Origin: a virus
IMG/VR virus record: IMGVR_UViG_3300009149_000019
Span: 1-64,000 of that record
Length of the DNA: 64,000 nucleotides
Strand: one strand, 5' to 3'
Shown piece by piece: positions 32,759-41,961 of this stretch; within the stretch, counting starts at the first letter, position 1, and each line of letters begins with the position of its first letter. The notes beneath the pieces were generated by a model. That model did not search any database and had not been told where the DNA came from. It was given only the letters and a program-made list of their open reading frames with translations. A program made the position numbers and the translations under genes.

Positions 32759-35167
32759 ATGAGATTATCCAGCCTTGTGGAAAAGTCTTCCTGTACAGAT
32801 AAAAAGCAATCATCTTGTCAGAAATGTCCTTTAAGCACACGACAGTTTATCCCACCTATACTGCATGATAACAGTAATATCCTTATGGTGGGAGATATAC
32901 CTGTAAAAGATGAGTCTGACGCTGGTAGGCCTATTGCTGGTAAGGCTGGAAAGATTCTTAAAGAATACCTGGACATCCATGGCATCGACAGGGATACCGT
33001 ATCCGTTTCGAATGTGGTCAAATGTAGACCAGATGAAAAGGATACCTTCAAGGTAAACCACATAACTGAATGTGGTGACCGATTTTTGGCGAATGAGGTC
33101 TCCTCCCTGAAGAGTCTTAAGCTAATAGTGTTGCTGGGTAAAACAGCGTTCAGCTACTTTTTTAATAAGGGAAATTATGCAAAGAGCTGCGGACATTTCA
33201 TGGCTGGGCACGGCGCTACCTTCTTCTGTATGTTACCACCCTCTCAGGCTTATAAAAGAGAAGAGGAGTTCTCCAATGACATTAAGAAGATAAAGCTGTT
33301 TCTAGATGGGGCTTTATTTACTGATAGGAATTACATCGTTGTTGACTCCATGGACAAACTGAAGGCTGCGGAACAGACCCTTTCACAGTATGACACCCTG
33401 TCTATTGATATCGAAACAAATATTATTCCAAAGAGACGAGAGATAAAACCTCTAACCTTAAAGACATTTGCGATATCTCCAGAAAAGAATGTGTCATACG
33501 GATTCTATATGGAGTGTGATAAGACGATATCCCCCAGGTATCATCAAGAAGCGTGGAGGATGCTGTCTTCTTTTCTTGTGAACCCGAAGATAAAAAAGGT
33601 GTTCCATAATGCAGCCTTCGAGTGTAAGCAGTTCAGGCTGAGAGGATGCAACCCAGTAAACTATGATGACACCATGATAGAAGCATTCCTCTTAGATGAA
33701 AATAGACCAATCAACTTGAAGGAGCTTGCACACACCTATACTGAGGGGTATAAGAATCTTATCTCAGGATTCAATCAGACCACAGAAAAATTACTGGGTT
33801 ACAATATGGAAGATGCAGACCTAACACTGCAGCTCCACACTCAGTTTAAGCCGGCCCTTATAAAAAATAAGGGGTTGTTGTGGATATATGATAACCTGAT
33901 GATACCTGAGACTTACCTCTTTCCAACTATTGAGATGAACGGTGTGCTGTTTGACACCGATTACGCTCTTGAGCTCAACAGAGCTCTTTCTGTTGATGTA
34001 GGGCAGCTAGAGGCTTCTATATTCGGAAAGTATCCTATGCTGAGGAACACGAATCTTGACTCCCCTAAGCAACTGGCCGCATTTATGTTCGGTGTACTTG
34101 GGCTTAAGCCTAAATCTGAGACGCCCACAGGGAGACCTTCTTTAGCCAAGAACGACCTCACCCTTTTTAAAGAGGATGGTGTTGTACTAGCTGAGTGGAT
34201 ATTGGAAAGGAGAGTAGTGAAAAAGCTGATCTCTACTTATGTGAAGGCTCTTCCTAATTTGTTAGGAGATGACAGTAAGTTAAGCTCTTCGTACTCCACA
34301 ACAACAGCTAAGACTGGAAGGGCTGCGTCGTCAAAGCCAAATCTTCAGAACATCCCTCGTGACAAAAGAGTTAAGAACACGTTTACTCCTGATCCCGGTA
34401 ATGTGTTTCTCCAAGGTGACTTCTCCCAGGCGGAATTACGGATAGCAGCTTCGATAGCAGATGAAAAGAGAATGATTGACATCTATAGAAATGATGGAGA
34501 CATTCATCGGCTAACTGCATCGATTGTTGCCGGAATCCCCCTCGCAGAGGTAACCAAGATACACAGACAGTCAGCTAAGGCTGTTAACTTCGGCTTTATA
34601 TATGGTATGGAGGCTCTCGGGTTTAAATCCTATGCTAAACAGGACTATAACGCGGAGTTTACAGAGAAAGAAGCTATACGGGCACGGGAGCTATATTTTG
34701 AGAACTACTCGGCATTAGCACCATGGCACGCTCGTGTAAAAAGGTTTGCTGAAAAGCATGGATACGTGGTATCTCCTCTTGGAAGAGTACGACGTTTACC
34801 TGATGCACAGAACCATACAGACTTCAAAAAGAAAAGTTCTGCGTTAAGACAGGCCCTTAATGCACCAGTACAGGCGACCGCTGCTGATCTTACAGCATAC
34901 ACAATGATCAGAGCTCAGCGGTTCTTAGAAAAAATGGACATGAAGAGTAAGTTAGTTCTAACTGTACACGACTCTATCGTGTTCTCAGCAGTGCCTGAAG
35001 AAGTTGAGGCTCTGGCAATGTTCCTTACAGATACGGTAACCTCTCTAGAAAGAAAATTTTCATGGTTAACTGTTCCGATGAAGATGGATTTTGAGATTGG
35101 TGACCGGTGGGGAGCACTAAGAGAATGTTCAAATATTGAACAGCTGCTTCAATATCTGCAACTCTGA
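32759..35167 (+). CDS. polA: PolA-type DNA polymerase with N-terminal UDG-like domain, 802 aa
   Basis: Residues about 10-135 resemble a family-4 uracil-DNA glycosylase: paired cysteines SCQKC, then LMVGDIP, GRPIAGKAG, NVVKCRP and a fourth cysteine (HITECGD) for an Fe-S cluster. The 3'-5' exonuclease follows: DIETN near 217, NAAFECKQF, then YNMEDAD. Polymerase motifs are A GDFSQAELR near 554, B KAVNFGFIYG near 606 and C VHDS near 737. The UDG fusion recalls the SPO1 polymerase. Whether the domain excises uracil is unclear, because the catalytic region reads GDIP rather than GEAPG. AAGGAGG precedes the ATG. Confidence 0.93.
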   Translation: MRLSSLVEKSSCTDKKQSSCQKCPLSTRQFIPPILHDNSNILMVGDIPVKDESDAGRPIAGKAGKILKEYLDIHGIDRDTVSVSNVVKCRPDEKDTFKVNHITECGDRFLANEVSSLKSLKLIVLLGKTAFSYFFNKGNYAKSCGHFMAGHGATFFCMLPPSQAYKREEEFSNDIKKIKLFLDGALFTDRNYIVVDSMDKLKAAEQTLSQYDTLSIDIETNIIPKRREIKPLTLKTFAISPEKNVSYGFYMECDKTISPRYHQEAWRMLSSFLVNPKIKKVFHNAAFECKQFRLRGCNPVNYDDTMIEAFLLDENRPINLKELAHTYTEGYKNLISGFNQTTEKLLGYNMEDADLTLQLHTQFKPALIKNKGLLWIYDNLMIPETYLFPTIEMNGVLFDTDYALELNRALSVDVGQLEASIFGKYPMLRNTNLDSPKQLAAFMFGVLGLKPKSETPTGRPSLAKNDLTLFKEDGVVLAEWILERRVVKKLISTYVKALPNLLGDDSKLSSSYSTTTAKTGRAASSKPNLQNIPRDKRVKNTFTPDPGNVFLQGDFSQAELRIAASIADEKRMIDIYRNDGDIHRLTASIVAGIPLAEVTKIHRQSAKAVNFGFIYGMEALGFKSYAKQDYNAEFTEKEAIRARELYFENYSALAPWHARVKRFAEKHGYVVSPLGRVRRLPDAQNHTDFKKKSSALRQALNAPVQATAADLTAYTMIRAQRFLEKMDMKSKLVLTVHDSIVFSAVPEEVEALAMFLTDTVTSLERKFSWLTVPMKMDFEIGDRWGALRECSNIEQLLQYLQL

Positions 35168-35255
35168 TATTTCACTAAAAAATATTTCCCTTCTAATAAA
35201 GAACCTGTTATTATAGATTTGCTGTAAAAAGCAAAAAACATAGTAGGAGGTTCTT

Positions 35256-35753
35256 ATGCTGTTAGAAGGCATGCAGGACATCAAGTCCACCTTCTATCTC
35301 CAAGTCGACGGTGAGTTAACTGAGGTAGAAATTAGTCTGGAGAAGGTCTTCGTCGTCAATGAGCACGACATCAAAGGTGAGTTGCTGAGGCACGCTTCCA
35401 TTGTTGCCTGGTTTGGTATGATCCACAATTCATATCAGCAGAATCTTTCTGCCCTTAGAGGTGAGCAGAAAATAATGGATGCAGAGCTCTATGGTGAAAA
35501 GAAAACCATTCTTGAGAGTGCCGGAGCCAGAGCTACCGTTGATGGTATCAAGGCGGAAGTAATCATTGACGCTCGTATGCAGGCAATGAATAAGCGCATA
35601 CGGGACACAGAGTCGGATGTAGGCGCATTGTTCGCAATTAAGAACGCACTCGACCACAAAAAGGATATGCTTATCCAGCTTGGTGGTTTACACAAAAGGG
35701 AAATGGATCTCCAATCCCTCCTGGATTTGCAATCAGTCCATGGAGGTGCATAG
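35256..35753 (+). CDS. Hypothetical helical protein before SSB, 165 aa
   Basis: AGGAGG precedes the ATG. A helical protein with a predicted coiled coil in the second half. Its place between the polymerase and the SSB/RecA genes would suit a recombination mediator such as UvsY, but no sequence motif proves this. Confidence 0.55.
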   Translation: MLLEGMQDIKSTFYLQVDGELTEVEISLEKVFVVNEHDIKGELLRHASIVAWFGMIHNSYQQNLSALRGEQKIMDAELYGEKKTILESAGARATVDGIKAEVIIDARMQAMNKRIRDTESDVGALFAIKNALDHKKDMLIQLGGLHKREMDLQSLLDLQSVHGGA

Positions 35754-35847
35754 GTAAACACACAAAATTTCTTGTATTACCGGTAACCGTGTGGTAACCT
35801 AGCACTAGCGCACAACAATGCGCAAAAAACAAACGGAGGTACATCTC

Positions 35848-36786
35848 ATGGCTGGTCTCAACATCGAGGCGTTCAAGCAACAAATGGCAGGAAAGAAAAA
35901 AACGCAGTACTGGTCCTTTAAGGACGGGTCTAATTACATTCGTGTATTGCCAAGGTCTATTCAGTACTACTCTCCTGAAGGGGATTGTGAGTTCTCCTTC
36001 CATTATTTTAGGCACTACCGTGTGTCTGAGACAGAATCGATCGTATGTCCAAAATCCCCACATATAGGGCGGCCTTGTCCTATTTGTGAGAAGATTAAAC
36101 TTCTTTGGGATTCCACGGATCCAGAGGATCATCACCTAGCTCGTCAGATTAAGAAGACGAAAAGGGTTCTCTGTAATGTCATAGACATGGACAGCGTCGA
36201 AGCAGGTATCCAGGTTCTGGAAACAGGGCCTCAGGTTTATTCTGAGGTTGCAAAGTGGGTAGTTAACCCTAAATGGGGCGATTTGTTTGACATAACACAA
36301 GGAAGATCCATTACTGTTGACAAAAACCCACCAAAAAACAAGAATGACTGGACAAAGTACGTGGTGACTCCTGATCCAGAACCTACTTCTGTTAAAGAAG
36401 TACTTCCACCATCATGGCAGGATGACATTAACCTGCTTGAGTCAAAACTCCCTCTTGCTAAGTCTTATGAGGAAATTATGCGTGTCATGCATCCTGATGG
36501 AGACTTTCCTGCAGCTAATCATGGAGTGTCTCAGGGCAGCTTCGTTCCTGAGGGGATAACAACCAGAACAGTGGCTAATCCTCCTGCGAAGGCTGAGGAA
36601 CTTGTTGTTGAGGAAGAGCTTGCGGTTGAGTACGGCGAGGAAGAGGAGCAGGCACCGCCAACACCAAGAAAAACCAAAGCCCCAGAATGTTTTGGTAAAT
36701 CTTATTCTCCCAAGTCGAAGACTTGTATTCCGTGCCCAAGTGAAGTGAAGGACAAATGCTGTGACGCGTTCCTTCATAGCGACTAA
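35848..36786 (+). CDS. gp32-like single-stranded DNA-binding protein, 312 aa
   Basis: The ATG at 35848 after GGAGG is preferred to one 30 bases upstream. The N-terminal part (AFKQQMAGKKKTQYWSFKDG, then IRVLP) and a zinc-type cysteine set (C near 62, CPIC near 72) resemble phage gp32-like SSBs. The C-terminal tail is highly acidic, as expected for recruiting replication proteins, and ends with a second cysteine cluster (CFGKS, CIPCPSE, DKCCDAF). It sits next to RecA. Confidence 0.8.
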   Translation: MAGLNIEAFKQQMAGKKKTQYWSFKDGSNYIRVLPRSIQYYSPEGDCEFSFHYFRHYRVSETESIVCPKSPHIGRPCPICEKIKLLWDSTDPEDHHLARQIKKTKRVLCNVIDMDSVEAGIQVLETGPQVYSEVAKWVVNPKWGDLFDITQGRSITVDKNPPKNKNDWTKYVVTPDPEPTSVKEVLPPSWQDDINLLESKLPLAKSYEEIMRVMHPDGDFPAANHGVSQGSFVPEGITTRTVANPPAKAEELVVEEELAVEYGEEEEQAPPTPRKTKAPECFGKSYSPKSKTCIPCPSEVKDKCCDAFLHSD

Positions 36787-36798
36787 GGGGGACAATCC

Positions 36799-37938
36799 AT
36801 GGCAAAGATGTCCATCGCTCAGGCCGTAAGAAAAACAGTTCGACAGATTCAGGCATCATCAGATATCGCTGTTCCTTTTTATGTGGATAGTGGTAACTAT
36901 GCGCTTAATTACATCGTATCGGGGTCCTTTTTTAAAGGATACCCCGCTGGGAGGATTACCGAACTGTTCGGAACACAGTCGACTGGCAAGTCTCTGCTAA
37001 TAACGCAGGCTATCGCTAGTGTTCAAAAGATGGGTGGAATCGCTATACTAGACGATTCTGAAAGAACGTTTGATCCATTTTTTGCTGAGAAGGTTGGAGT
37101 AAACGTAGAAGATCTACTCATCCTAAATTCTCAGACCTTGGAGGATTTCAAAGATCCGGAAAATCCTAAGGAGATGATTCCCGGTCATTATACATCAATA
37201 ATGACTACAGTAAAGGCAATCAGAGAGCAGGATCCAAACATTCCTATACTGATTGCTCTTGACTCCATAGCCATCCTTACGACTGCTCATGAAAAGGAAG
37301 TAGGGCTGTCAAAAGTTGACATGTCCAAGGCTAAAATGGTTCGTCAGTTCATGCGACTACTTACTCCAGAAGCAGATAAATATAAGCTTTGCTATCTGGT
37401 AAGTAATCATGTTACTGCAAGTATGGCCTTGTACGGTAAATCTACAACCACGACTGGTGGTTCAGGAGTTAAGTACCAGTCTTCTGTCAGACTTGAACTG
37501 AAGACTAAGGGAAAGATTCTAGGTACTACTGGAAAGGTTAAAGGTGTCAATACCCATGTAGCATGTGAGAAATCTAAAATAACAGCACCACACAAGCAAT
37601 GTCAGGTAGAGGTGCTGTTTGATATTGGCATGTCAACACTCTCAGGTGTTACAGACATGTTAATAGTAGAGGAAGTTATCGTTCAAGAAGGACCGGGATG
37701 GTTTGTAATCCCTGGTATTCTTGATAAAAAGACTCGTCGAAAGGACATTGAAGACATGATGACCAACGACATAGACTTTCTCAAACGAGTAGCAGACAAG
37801 GCTAAGCATGCTACTCAGAGTGCCAACATTTCGGAAAAAGATTTTGCTGTACCGGAAGGCACTCCTGCCCAGGACCCTTCTGTTGAACAAGCAGAAGATG
37901 CACCCTCTCCCACAAAAAAGGGAGGAAAAAGCAAGTAA
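36799..37938 (+). CDS. RecA/UvsX-type recombinase, 379 aa
   Basis: Walker A GTQSTGKS near residue 57, ILDDSERTFDPFFAEKVG, Walker B LIALDSI near 152 and a SNHVTASM loop-type segment match the RecA/UvsX fold. It drives homologous pairing and strand exchange on SSB-coated single strands. The gene order SSB, RecA, PDDEXK nuclease supports a recombination module. The acidic/proline-rich C-terminus resembles RecA regulatory tails. GGGGG precedes the ATG; the stop overlaps the next start. Confidence 0.92.
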   Translation: MAKMSIAQAVRKTVRQIQASSDIAVPFYVDSGNYALNYIVSGSFFKGYPAGRITELFGTQSTGKSLLITQAIASVQKMGGIAILDDSERTFDPFFAEKVGVNVEDLLILNSQTLEDFKDPENPKEMIPGHYTSIMTTVKAIREQDPNIPILIALDSIAILTTAHEKEVGLSKVDMSKAKMVRQFMRLLTPEADKYKLCYLVSNHVTASMALYGKSTTTTGGSGVKYQSSVRLELKTKGKILGTTGKVKGVNTHVACEKSKITAPHKQCQVEVLFDIGMSTLSGVTDMLIVEEVIVQEGPGWFVIPGILDKKTRRKDIEDMMTNDIDFLKRVADKAKHATQSANISEKDFAVPEGTPAQDPSVEQAEDAPSPTKKGGKSK

Positions 37939-38456
37939 TGAATTCAAAGGCTAAGGGCAACAAGTACGAGCGGGATGTTGCCCGTTTTTTGACAAGATGG
38001 ATAACTGGTAAGGATAACCCCTTACTATTCTGGAGATCAACATCATCAGGGGCGTTCTGGACAACATCACGTTGTGCAGAAGGCCAGGCTGGTGACATCT
38101 CTGCTGTACACGTAGACGGACAGTGGTTTATTGACCAGTACACTATTGAGTGTAAGTCTGTCGCCCCCATTAAATTTGATCTCGGTCACACAGGCGACCT
38201 GGAGAAGTTTTGGGGTCAGGCGATTAATCAGGCACGAGGGATTGATAGAGAACCTCTTTTGTTTCTTAAACGGAACAATCGTAAGGAACTCTTTGGTTGC
38301 TCCGCCAGAATCGGTAGATTCTTTACAGATCGCCTGTCTGCGAGTATAGTTATCTGTTTTGCAGAGTTCAAACCTGAGCCCTTAGCCTTGTTCCTCACGT
38401 CAGATGTTCAGGGAGTACCATTCTCTGAGTTTAAGAAGTTCACCGAAACAAATTAA
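37938..38456 (+). CDS. PDDEXK-family nuclease, Holliday-resolvase-like, 172 aa
   Basis: Starts by one-base overlap with the RecA stop (TAATG). The motif KGNKYERDVARFL near residue 5, GDISAV near 51 and the catalytic strand YTIECKS near 69 follow the PDDEXK pattern (E, D, ExK) seen in archaeal-type Holliday junction resolvases. Linked to RecA it could cut recombination intermediates. Confidence 0.75.
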   Translation: MNSKAKGNKYERDVARFLTRWITGKDNPLLFWRSTSSGAFWTTSRCAEGQAGDISAVHVDGQWFIDQYTIECKSVAPIKFDLGHTGDLEKFWGQAINQARGIDREPLLFLKRNNRKELFGCSARIGRFFTDRLSASIVICFAEFKPEPLALFLTSDVQGVPFSEFKKFTETN

Positions 38457-38474
38457 AGTAAGTAGGAGGATCTT

Positions 38475-38672
38475 ATGCCTATATTAAAGGAGATCTCTGT
38501 TTCCTATGGAAGGAAATGTACGAGAAACTATCAGACAATGGATCTGCTCATAGCAGAATCTTACACTATGGAGGAGGGTGAGGACATTGAGGTAGTTAAG
38601 GAGGAGTTGATGAATCAACTTATGAGGACAGTTGATCGTCGAATCCTGGCTCATGCAAAAGATGAGCTGTGA
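38475..38672 (+). CDS. Small hypothetical protein, 65 aa
   Basis: AGGAGG precedes the ATG. The SVSYGRKCTRNYQTMDL start resembles short phage/plasmid proteins with a SYGR-x-N-x-NY-x-S strand. Function unknown. Confidence 0.6.
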   Translation: MPILKEISVSYGRKCTRNYQTMDLLIAESYTMEEGEDIEVVKEELMNQLMRTVDRRILAHAKDEL

Positions 38673-38750
38673 GGTGTGGCTGGCCTAGAGACCAGTCACC
38701 ACAAGATGAAAAAGTGCTTTAAGAAAGATCAGAGTTCGTTTCTGATTAGG
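38673..38750 (+). other. Two small hairpins between genes
   Basis: GGTG plus CTGG pair with CCAG plus CACC (38673-38700), and ATCAGA (38728-38733) pairs with TCTGAT (38741-38746) just before the ribosome site of the next gene. They may affect translation or mRNA stability. No T run follows. Confidence 0.4.
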
Positions 38751-38760
38751 AGGAAAATCA

Positions 38761-39183
38761 GTGGTTACCAAAATCCTATCTTATGCTCCGAGGATTGCTT
38801 CCCTTCTTAGAATGGGAAGTCAGGTTTGGCAGGCTATTGTTCAGGCGATTCAGAAGAAAAGATCGTGGCTCATAAAGTCTGCTGAGGTAATTGAGTGTAT
38901 TAGCGTTGCTCTGGAAGTAGGCTCCGCTTTTCTCTCAGCTGGAAAAGGGTTCGTAAGGGATGTGGTCACTGTGAGAGCATTGTCCACACTGAACCAAGTA
39001 GCTGAAAAAGCGCAGGCTTTTGCAGACTACTGTAAGACATCAGCCTCTGAATGGGTAACTGAGACAGGAGAGAGCTGTCTCGAATTCCTTGACAAAGTGA
39101 CTGAAACCATGGATACTGTTAGAACTGAGCTTGACAACATTAGGGTTGCGTGCCTAAGAGGCTCATTTCAGGTAGTATCCTAG
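38761..39183 (+). CDS. Hypothetical helical protein, 140 aa
   Basis: A GTG start after AGGAGG. Helical, moderately hydrophobic, with an amphipathic second half. No recognised motif. Lies between the nuclease and Rad50-like genes. Confidence 0.55.
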   Translation: MVTKILSYAPRIASLLRMGSQVWQAIVQAIQKKRSWLIKSAEVIECISVALEVGSAFLSAGKGFVRDVVTVRALSTLNQVAEKAQAFADYCKTSASEWVTETGESCLEFLDKVTETMDTVRTELDNIRVACLRGSFQVVS

Positions 39184-39201
39184 TCTACAGAGGAGCTGTG
39201 T

Positions 39202-41127
39202 ATGATAAAATACTTCAAACTAACTGGGCTGAAAACATTGGATAAAGAGTTTGAGTTTAACTTCGGACCGGGAAGCTACCTGTTCTGTGGTCCTAACGGA
39301 GCAGGTAAGACAACGGTTCTTGACTCACTCCATCCATTTGACACATCTATCTCTAGAGGAGTAAGTATTAGAGATATGCTTAACCCGGGTGGTATGAAGG
39401 AAATAGTCATAACCAGGCACGAAGATGAGTTCCTTATCCGCATTACTAAGATGAAGGGATCAAGTGATACCTTCTTCATCCAGAAGAACGGGAAGAAGCA
39501 TCTGCTAACACAGAAGGTAAGTGCATTCAGAGACGAGGTCAACCGTCTCTTTCTACCCAACGTGTTCCAGTTTCTTCAGATACACGCAGATTCCCCAGAT
39601 TTAAGTCGGGTAAAGAACGTTGAGTTCAAGCAACAACTACTGGAGCTTGCAGGAGGAGACCAGTTTGAGGTTATCCGAGGGGAGATCAAAAAACGGCTGA
39701 GTTCCTCTAAGTTCCATATAACAGCAAAAGAGGGAGAGTTAGCAGGAATTCGGATTGGGCAGGATGAGCTGCATATTACTGGGAGTCCTGATGAGGTTAA
39801 AGACAGTCTAGTTAAGGCTAAGGCAAAGAAAAAGAAACTAGAAACCCTTGTCAGTGAAATGGAAGTAGTTCGCCAGGAATATACAAACCTGACATCCAGA
39901 AGAAACTTGCTTATACACCAACTCCAAGTTGCTGAGACTGAGGTTAACAGGATAGAAGATATCCTTCCTAAGCTTGATATGTATAGGAGAGACCTTATGC
40001 CTCTTGATGAAAAGAGAGAACGTCTTTCCAGTATATTAGAAGAGCTGTCTGAGATTCAGACCATAGAATTTAATGAACTATCCGCATTGCAAAGAGATAC
40101 TAATACTCTTGAAGAGCAAATGCGTGAACTCAGCAGAAAGCTTTCTGTATCTGAGAAGTTCAAGGACATTCCTTGTGGTAAGGATCTTCAGAGTACGTGT
40201 CCTCTTGTACCTGAGATAGAAAACGTCAGGGATCTCAAAGATCAAATGGTTTTAGTTAAGATAGAAAAGGGAGAGAAGATGACCCTTACTGAAGCTACGA
40301 AGGCTAAAAACATTGATAGAAAGAAGATATTAGTGCTAGAGAAGACAACTTTAGTAAAAGAGGTTGCTCATCTAACATCTCTTCATGATGAGGTTATTCG
40401 ATATGAGGATTGTGAAAATAGACTGGAAGGTCTATTATCTCAGATAGAGGTACTAACAAAACAGATAAAGGAGATTGATGAAAACTTAACAACGTGTCTA
40501 TACGATGCAGGAAAAATGGCTGAGTTTCGAGAAATGGTCCACGGGATCATTAGGAAAATAAGCGACTGTGAGAACCAGCTCATGTTGCTTGAGCGTATGG
40601 GAAGCACAACAGAGAGAAAAGAAACACTTGAAACAGAATTAACCACTCTTCACAGCACATATGATGCCCAGGTTATTCTTAACAAGGCGTTCTCTGTCAA
40701 TGAGTTTCCCGTCCTTACCCTGAATAGCGTTGTTGGAAGAATGAACGTGGGCGCCAACAGCTTATTCCAGGTGTTCGTACCTGAGCTTTCGCTCAACGCG
40801 TACGTAAAGGACGACGCTAGGCAAACTATCGAGCCGGATGTCTATAAAAACGGTCAATCCGTACTCATGTTTCTTTTATCCACTGGTGAGAAGGTCTGGT
40901 GTAACAGAATTACGAAAATTGCGTTGGCCCTGATTGCAAACCAGCAACATCCATTCATGGATGTACTCACGTGTGATGAAGGAGACGGAGCTCTTCATGT
41001 GAGCGTTAGAGAAGATTTTCTTAAAGCACACAGAACAATTTTGGAGTCTTCTGGTCTTAGCCAGCTGTTTCTGGTTAGCCATGATCCACGTGCTGAGAAA
41101 GTTTTCGATAACGTTATACGGTTCTAA
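39202..41127 (+). CDS. sbcC: SbcC/Rad50-like ATPase, 641 aa
   Basis: Walker A GPNGAGKT near residue 31, then coiled-coil arms with a central CGKDLQSTCP (two cysteines, like a zinc hook), then the C-terminal ATPase half with Walker B LTCDEGDGALH and the H-loop VSHDP. The length and layout match T4 gp46/Rad50. It pairs with the Mre11-like nuclease at 31754. AGGAG precedes the ATG. Confidence 0.88.
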   Translation: MIKYFKLTGLKTLDKEFEFNFGPGSYLFCGPNGAGKTTVLDSLHPFDTSISRGVSIRDMLNPGGMKEIVITRHEDEFLIRITKMKGSSDTFFIQKNGKKHLLTQKVSAFRDEVNRLFLPNVFQFLQIHADSPDLSRVKNVEFKQQLLELAGGDQFEVIRGEIKKRLSSSKFHITAKEGELAGIRIGQDELHITGSPDEVKDSLVKAKAKKKKLETLVSEMEVVRQEYTNLTSRRNLLIHQLQVAETEVNRIEDILPKLDMYRRDLMPLDEKRERLSSILEELSEIQTIEFNELSALQRDTNTLEEQMRELSRKLSVSEKFKDIPCGKDLQSTCPLVPEIENVRDLKDQMVLVKIEKGEKMTLTEATKAKNIDRKKILVLEKTTLVKEVAHLTSLHDEVIRYEDCENRLEGLLSQIEVLTKQIKEIDENLTTCLYDAGKMAEFREMVHGIIRKISDCENQLMLLERMGSTTERKETLETELTTLHSTYDAQVILNKAFSVNEFPVLTLNSVVGRMNVGANSLFQVFVPELSLNAYVKDDARQTIEPDVYKNGQSVLMFLLSTGEKVWCNRITKIALALIANQQHPFMDVLTCDEGDGALHVSVREDFLKAHRTILESSGLSQLFLVSHDPRAEKVFDNVIRF

Positions 41128-41175
41128 GTCCAAACACAATAATCGATACTACTATAATAATAAAGGAGTTGTGTT

Positions 41176-41742
41176 GTGGATTTAAAATTTTACCTAGAAT
41201 CACTATATCCCGGCCTGGATGAGGCTGGTGTATGGCATGTAGCAAAGGTCGTGCTTAACTACGACCATTTTCGGCAAGAGCCTCTTGTTACGAAAGCAAT
41301 GGGAATAAGCTCCAGGAACTGTGAGTATTGCAAGAGAGAGCAAGAGGAATCTAACCACAGACACGTATTCTGCCGACGCCATTTAATGCTTTATGAGCTA
41401 AAGAGGTATTACGTGACAGAAGCCAGCCCGGTATTTGTATACCGTGATCTATACATCTTTCCACAAAAGTATGCGGTCAAGTGGTTTGAGAATGTGGTAG
41501 TGTCCTCATTTTCATCCAGGTACGTATCAAAAAAAGATGTGTATTACCTACTGAAGTTCTCCTTCCTGAAGAGAGATCTTAGAGAAGTGACTTTCTCAAA
41601 TCTCATAAACATAGATGAGATTGATACACAGGAATCACTAAGTGTGTCCCTTGCTACTGCCAACCTTATTATGTCTAAAGACAATAGGGATGGATTTGTA
41701 GTAAGTACGTTTGACGATTTAGGGATACCAGAAGAGGAATGA
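41176..41742 (+). CDS. Hypothetical protein with possible zinc finger, 188 aa
   Basis: A GTG start after AAAGGAG. Near residues 49-68 CEYC followed by HRHVFCRRH could coordinate a metal (C-x2-C, then C and H). The rest is mixed. Not recognised. Confidence 0.55.
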   Translation: MDLKFYLESLYPGLDEAGVWHVAKVVLNYDHFRQEPLVTKAMGISSRNCEYCKREQEESNHRHVFCRRHLMLYELKRYYVTEASPVFVYRDLYIFPQKYAVKWFENVVVSSFSSRYVSKKDVYYLLKFSFLKRDLREVTFSNLINIDEIDTQESLSVSLATANLIMSKDNRDGFVVSTFDDLGIPEEE

Positions 41743-41785
41743 TCTTTTTTGAGTTTGGTACTTTGGGCATTTTAGAAAAATACCA

Positions 41786-41815
41786 TTGTACTTCCAATAT
41801 ACTCTCTGCTATACT
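41786..41815 (+). promoter_or_regulatory. Sigma70-like promoter candidate before the RNA polymerase genes
   Basis: TTGTAC (41786-41791), an 18-base spacer and TATACT (41810-41815) resemble a host sigma70 promoter, about 145 bases ahead of the beta' start. If used, the host polymerase would transcribe the phage polymerase genes. Confidence 0.5.
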
Positions 41816-41961
41816 GAGTGCGACCGACTACAAGCAGTAGTTGTATAACAATGCACTACTGCATAAATTTATGGCGGAGCGCTCGCCGGTAGCTGAGAGA
41901 CTTAAAAAAACAACAATGGTCTAACCACTCTTAGCTTCTATAGTGCACAGGAGGGTTTTCC
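41816..41961 (+). other. Structured leader of the beta' gene
   Basis: Three stems lie downstream of the promoter candidate: GCAGTAGT 41834-41841 with ACTACTGC 41855-41862; GGCG 41873-41876 with CGCC 41884-41887; AGCTGAGAG 41891-41899 with CTCTTAGCT 41928-41936 (one G-T pair). The A-rich loop of the third is 28 bases. AGGAGG follows. Likely a structured 5' leader. Confidence 0.5.

Noticed and set aside
41127-41175. TATAAT in the gap after the Rad50-like gene
   Set aside because: A -10 match at about 41152 without a -35 at proper spacing; chance in AT-rich sequence.
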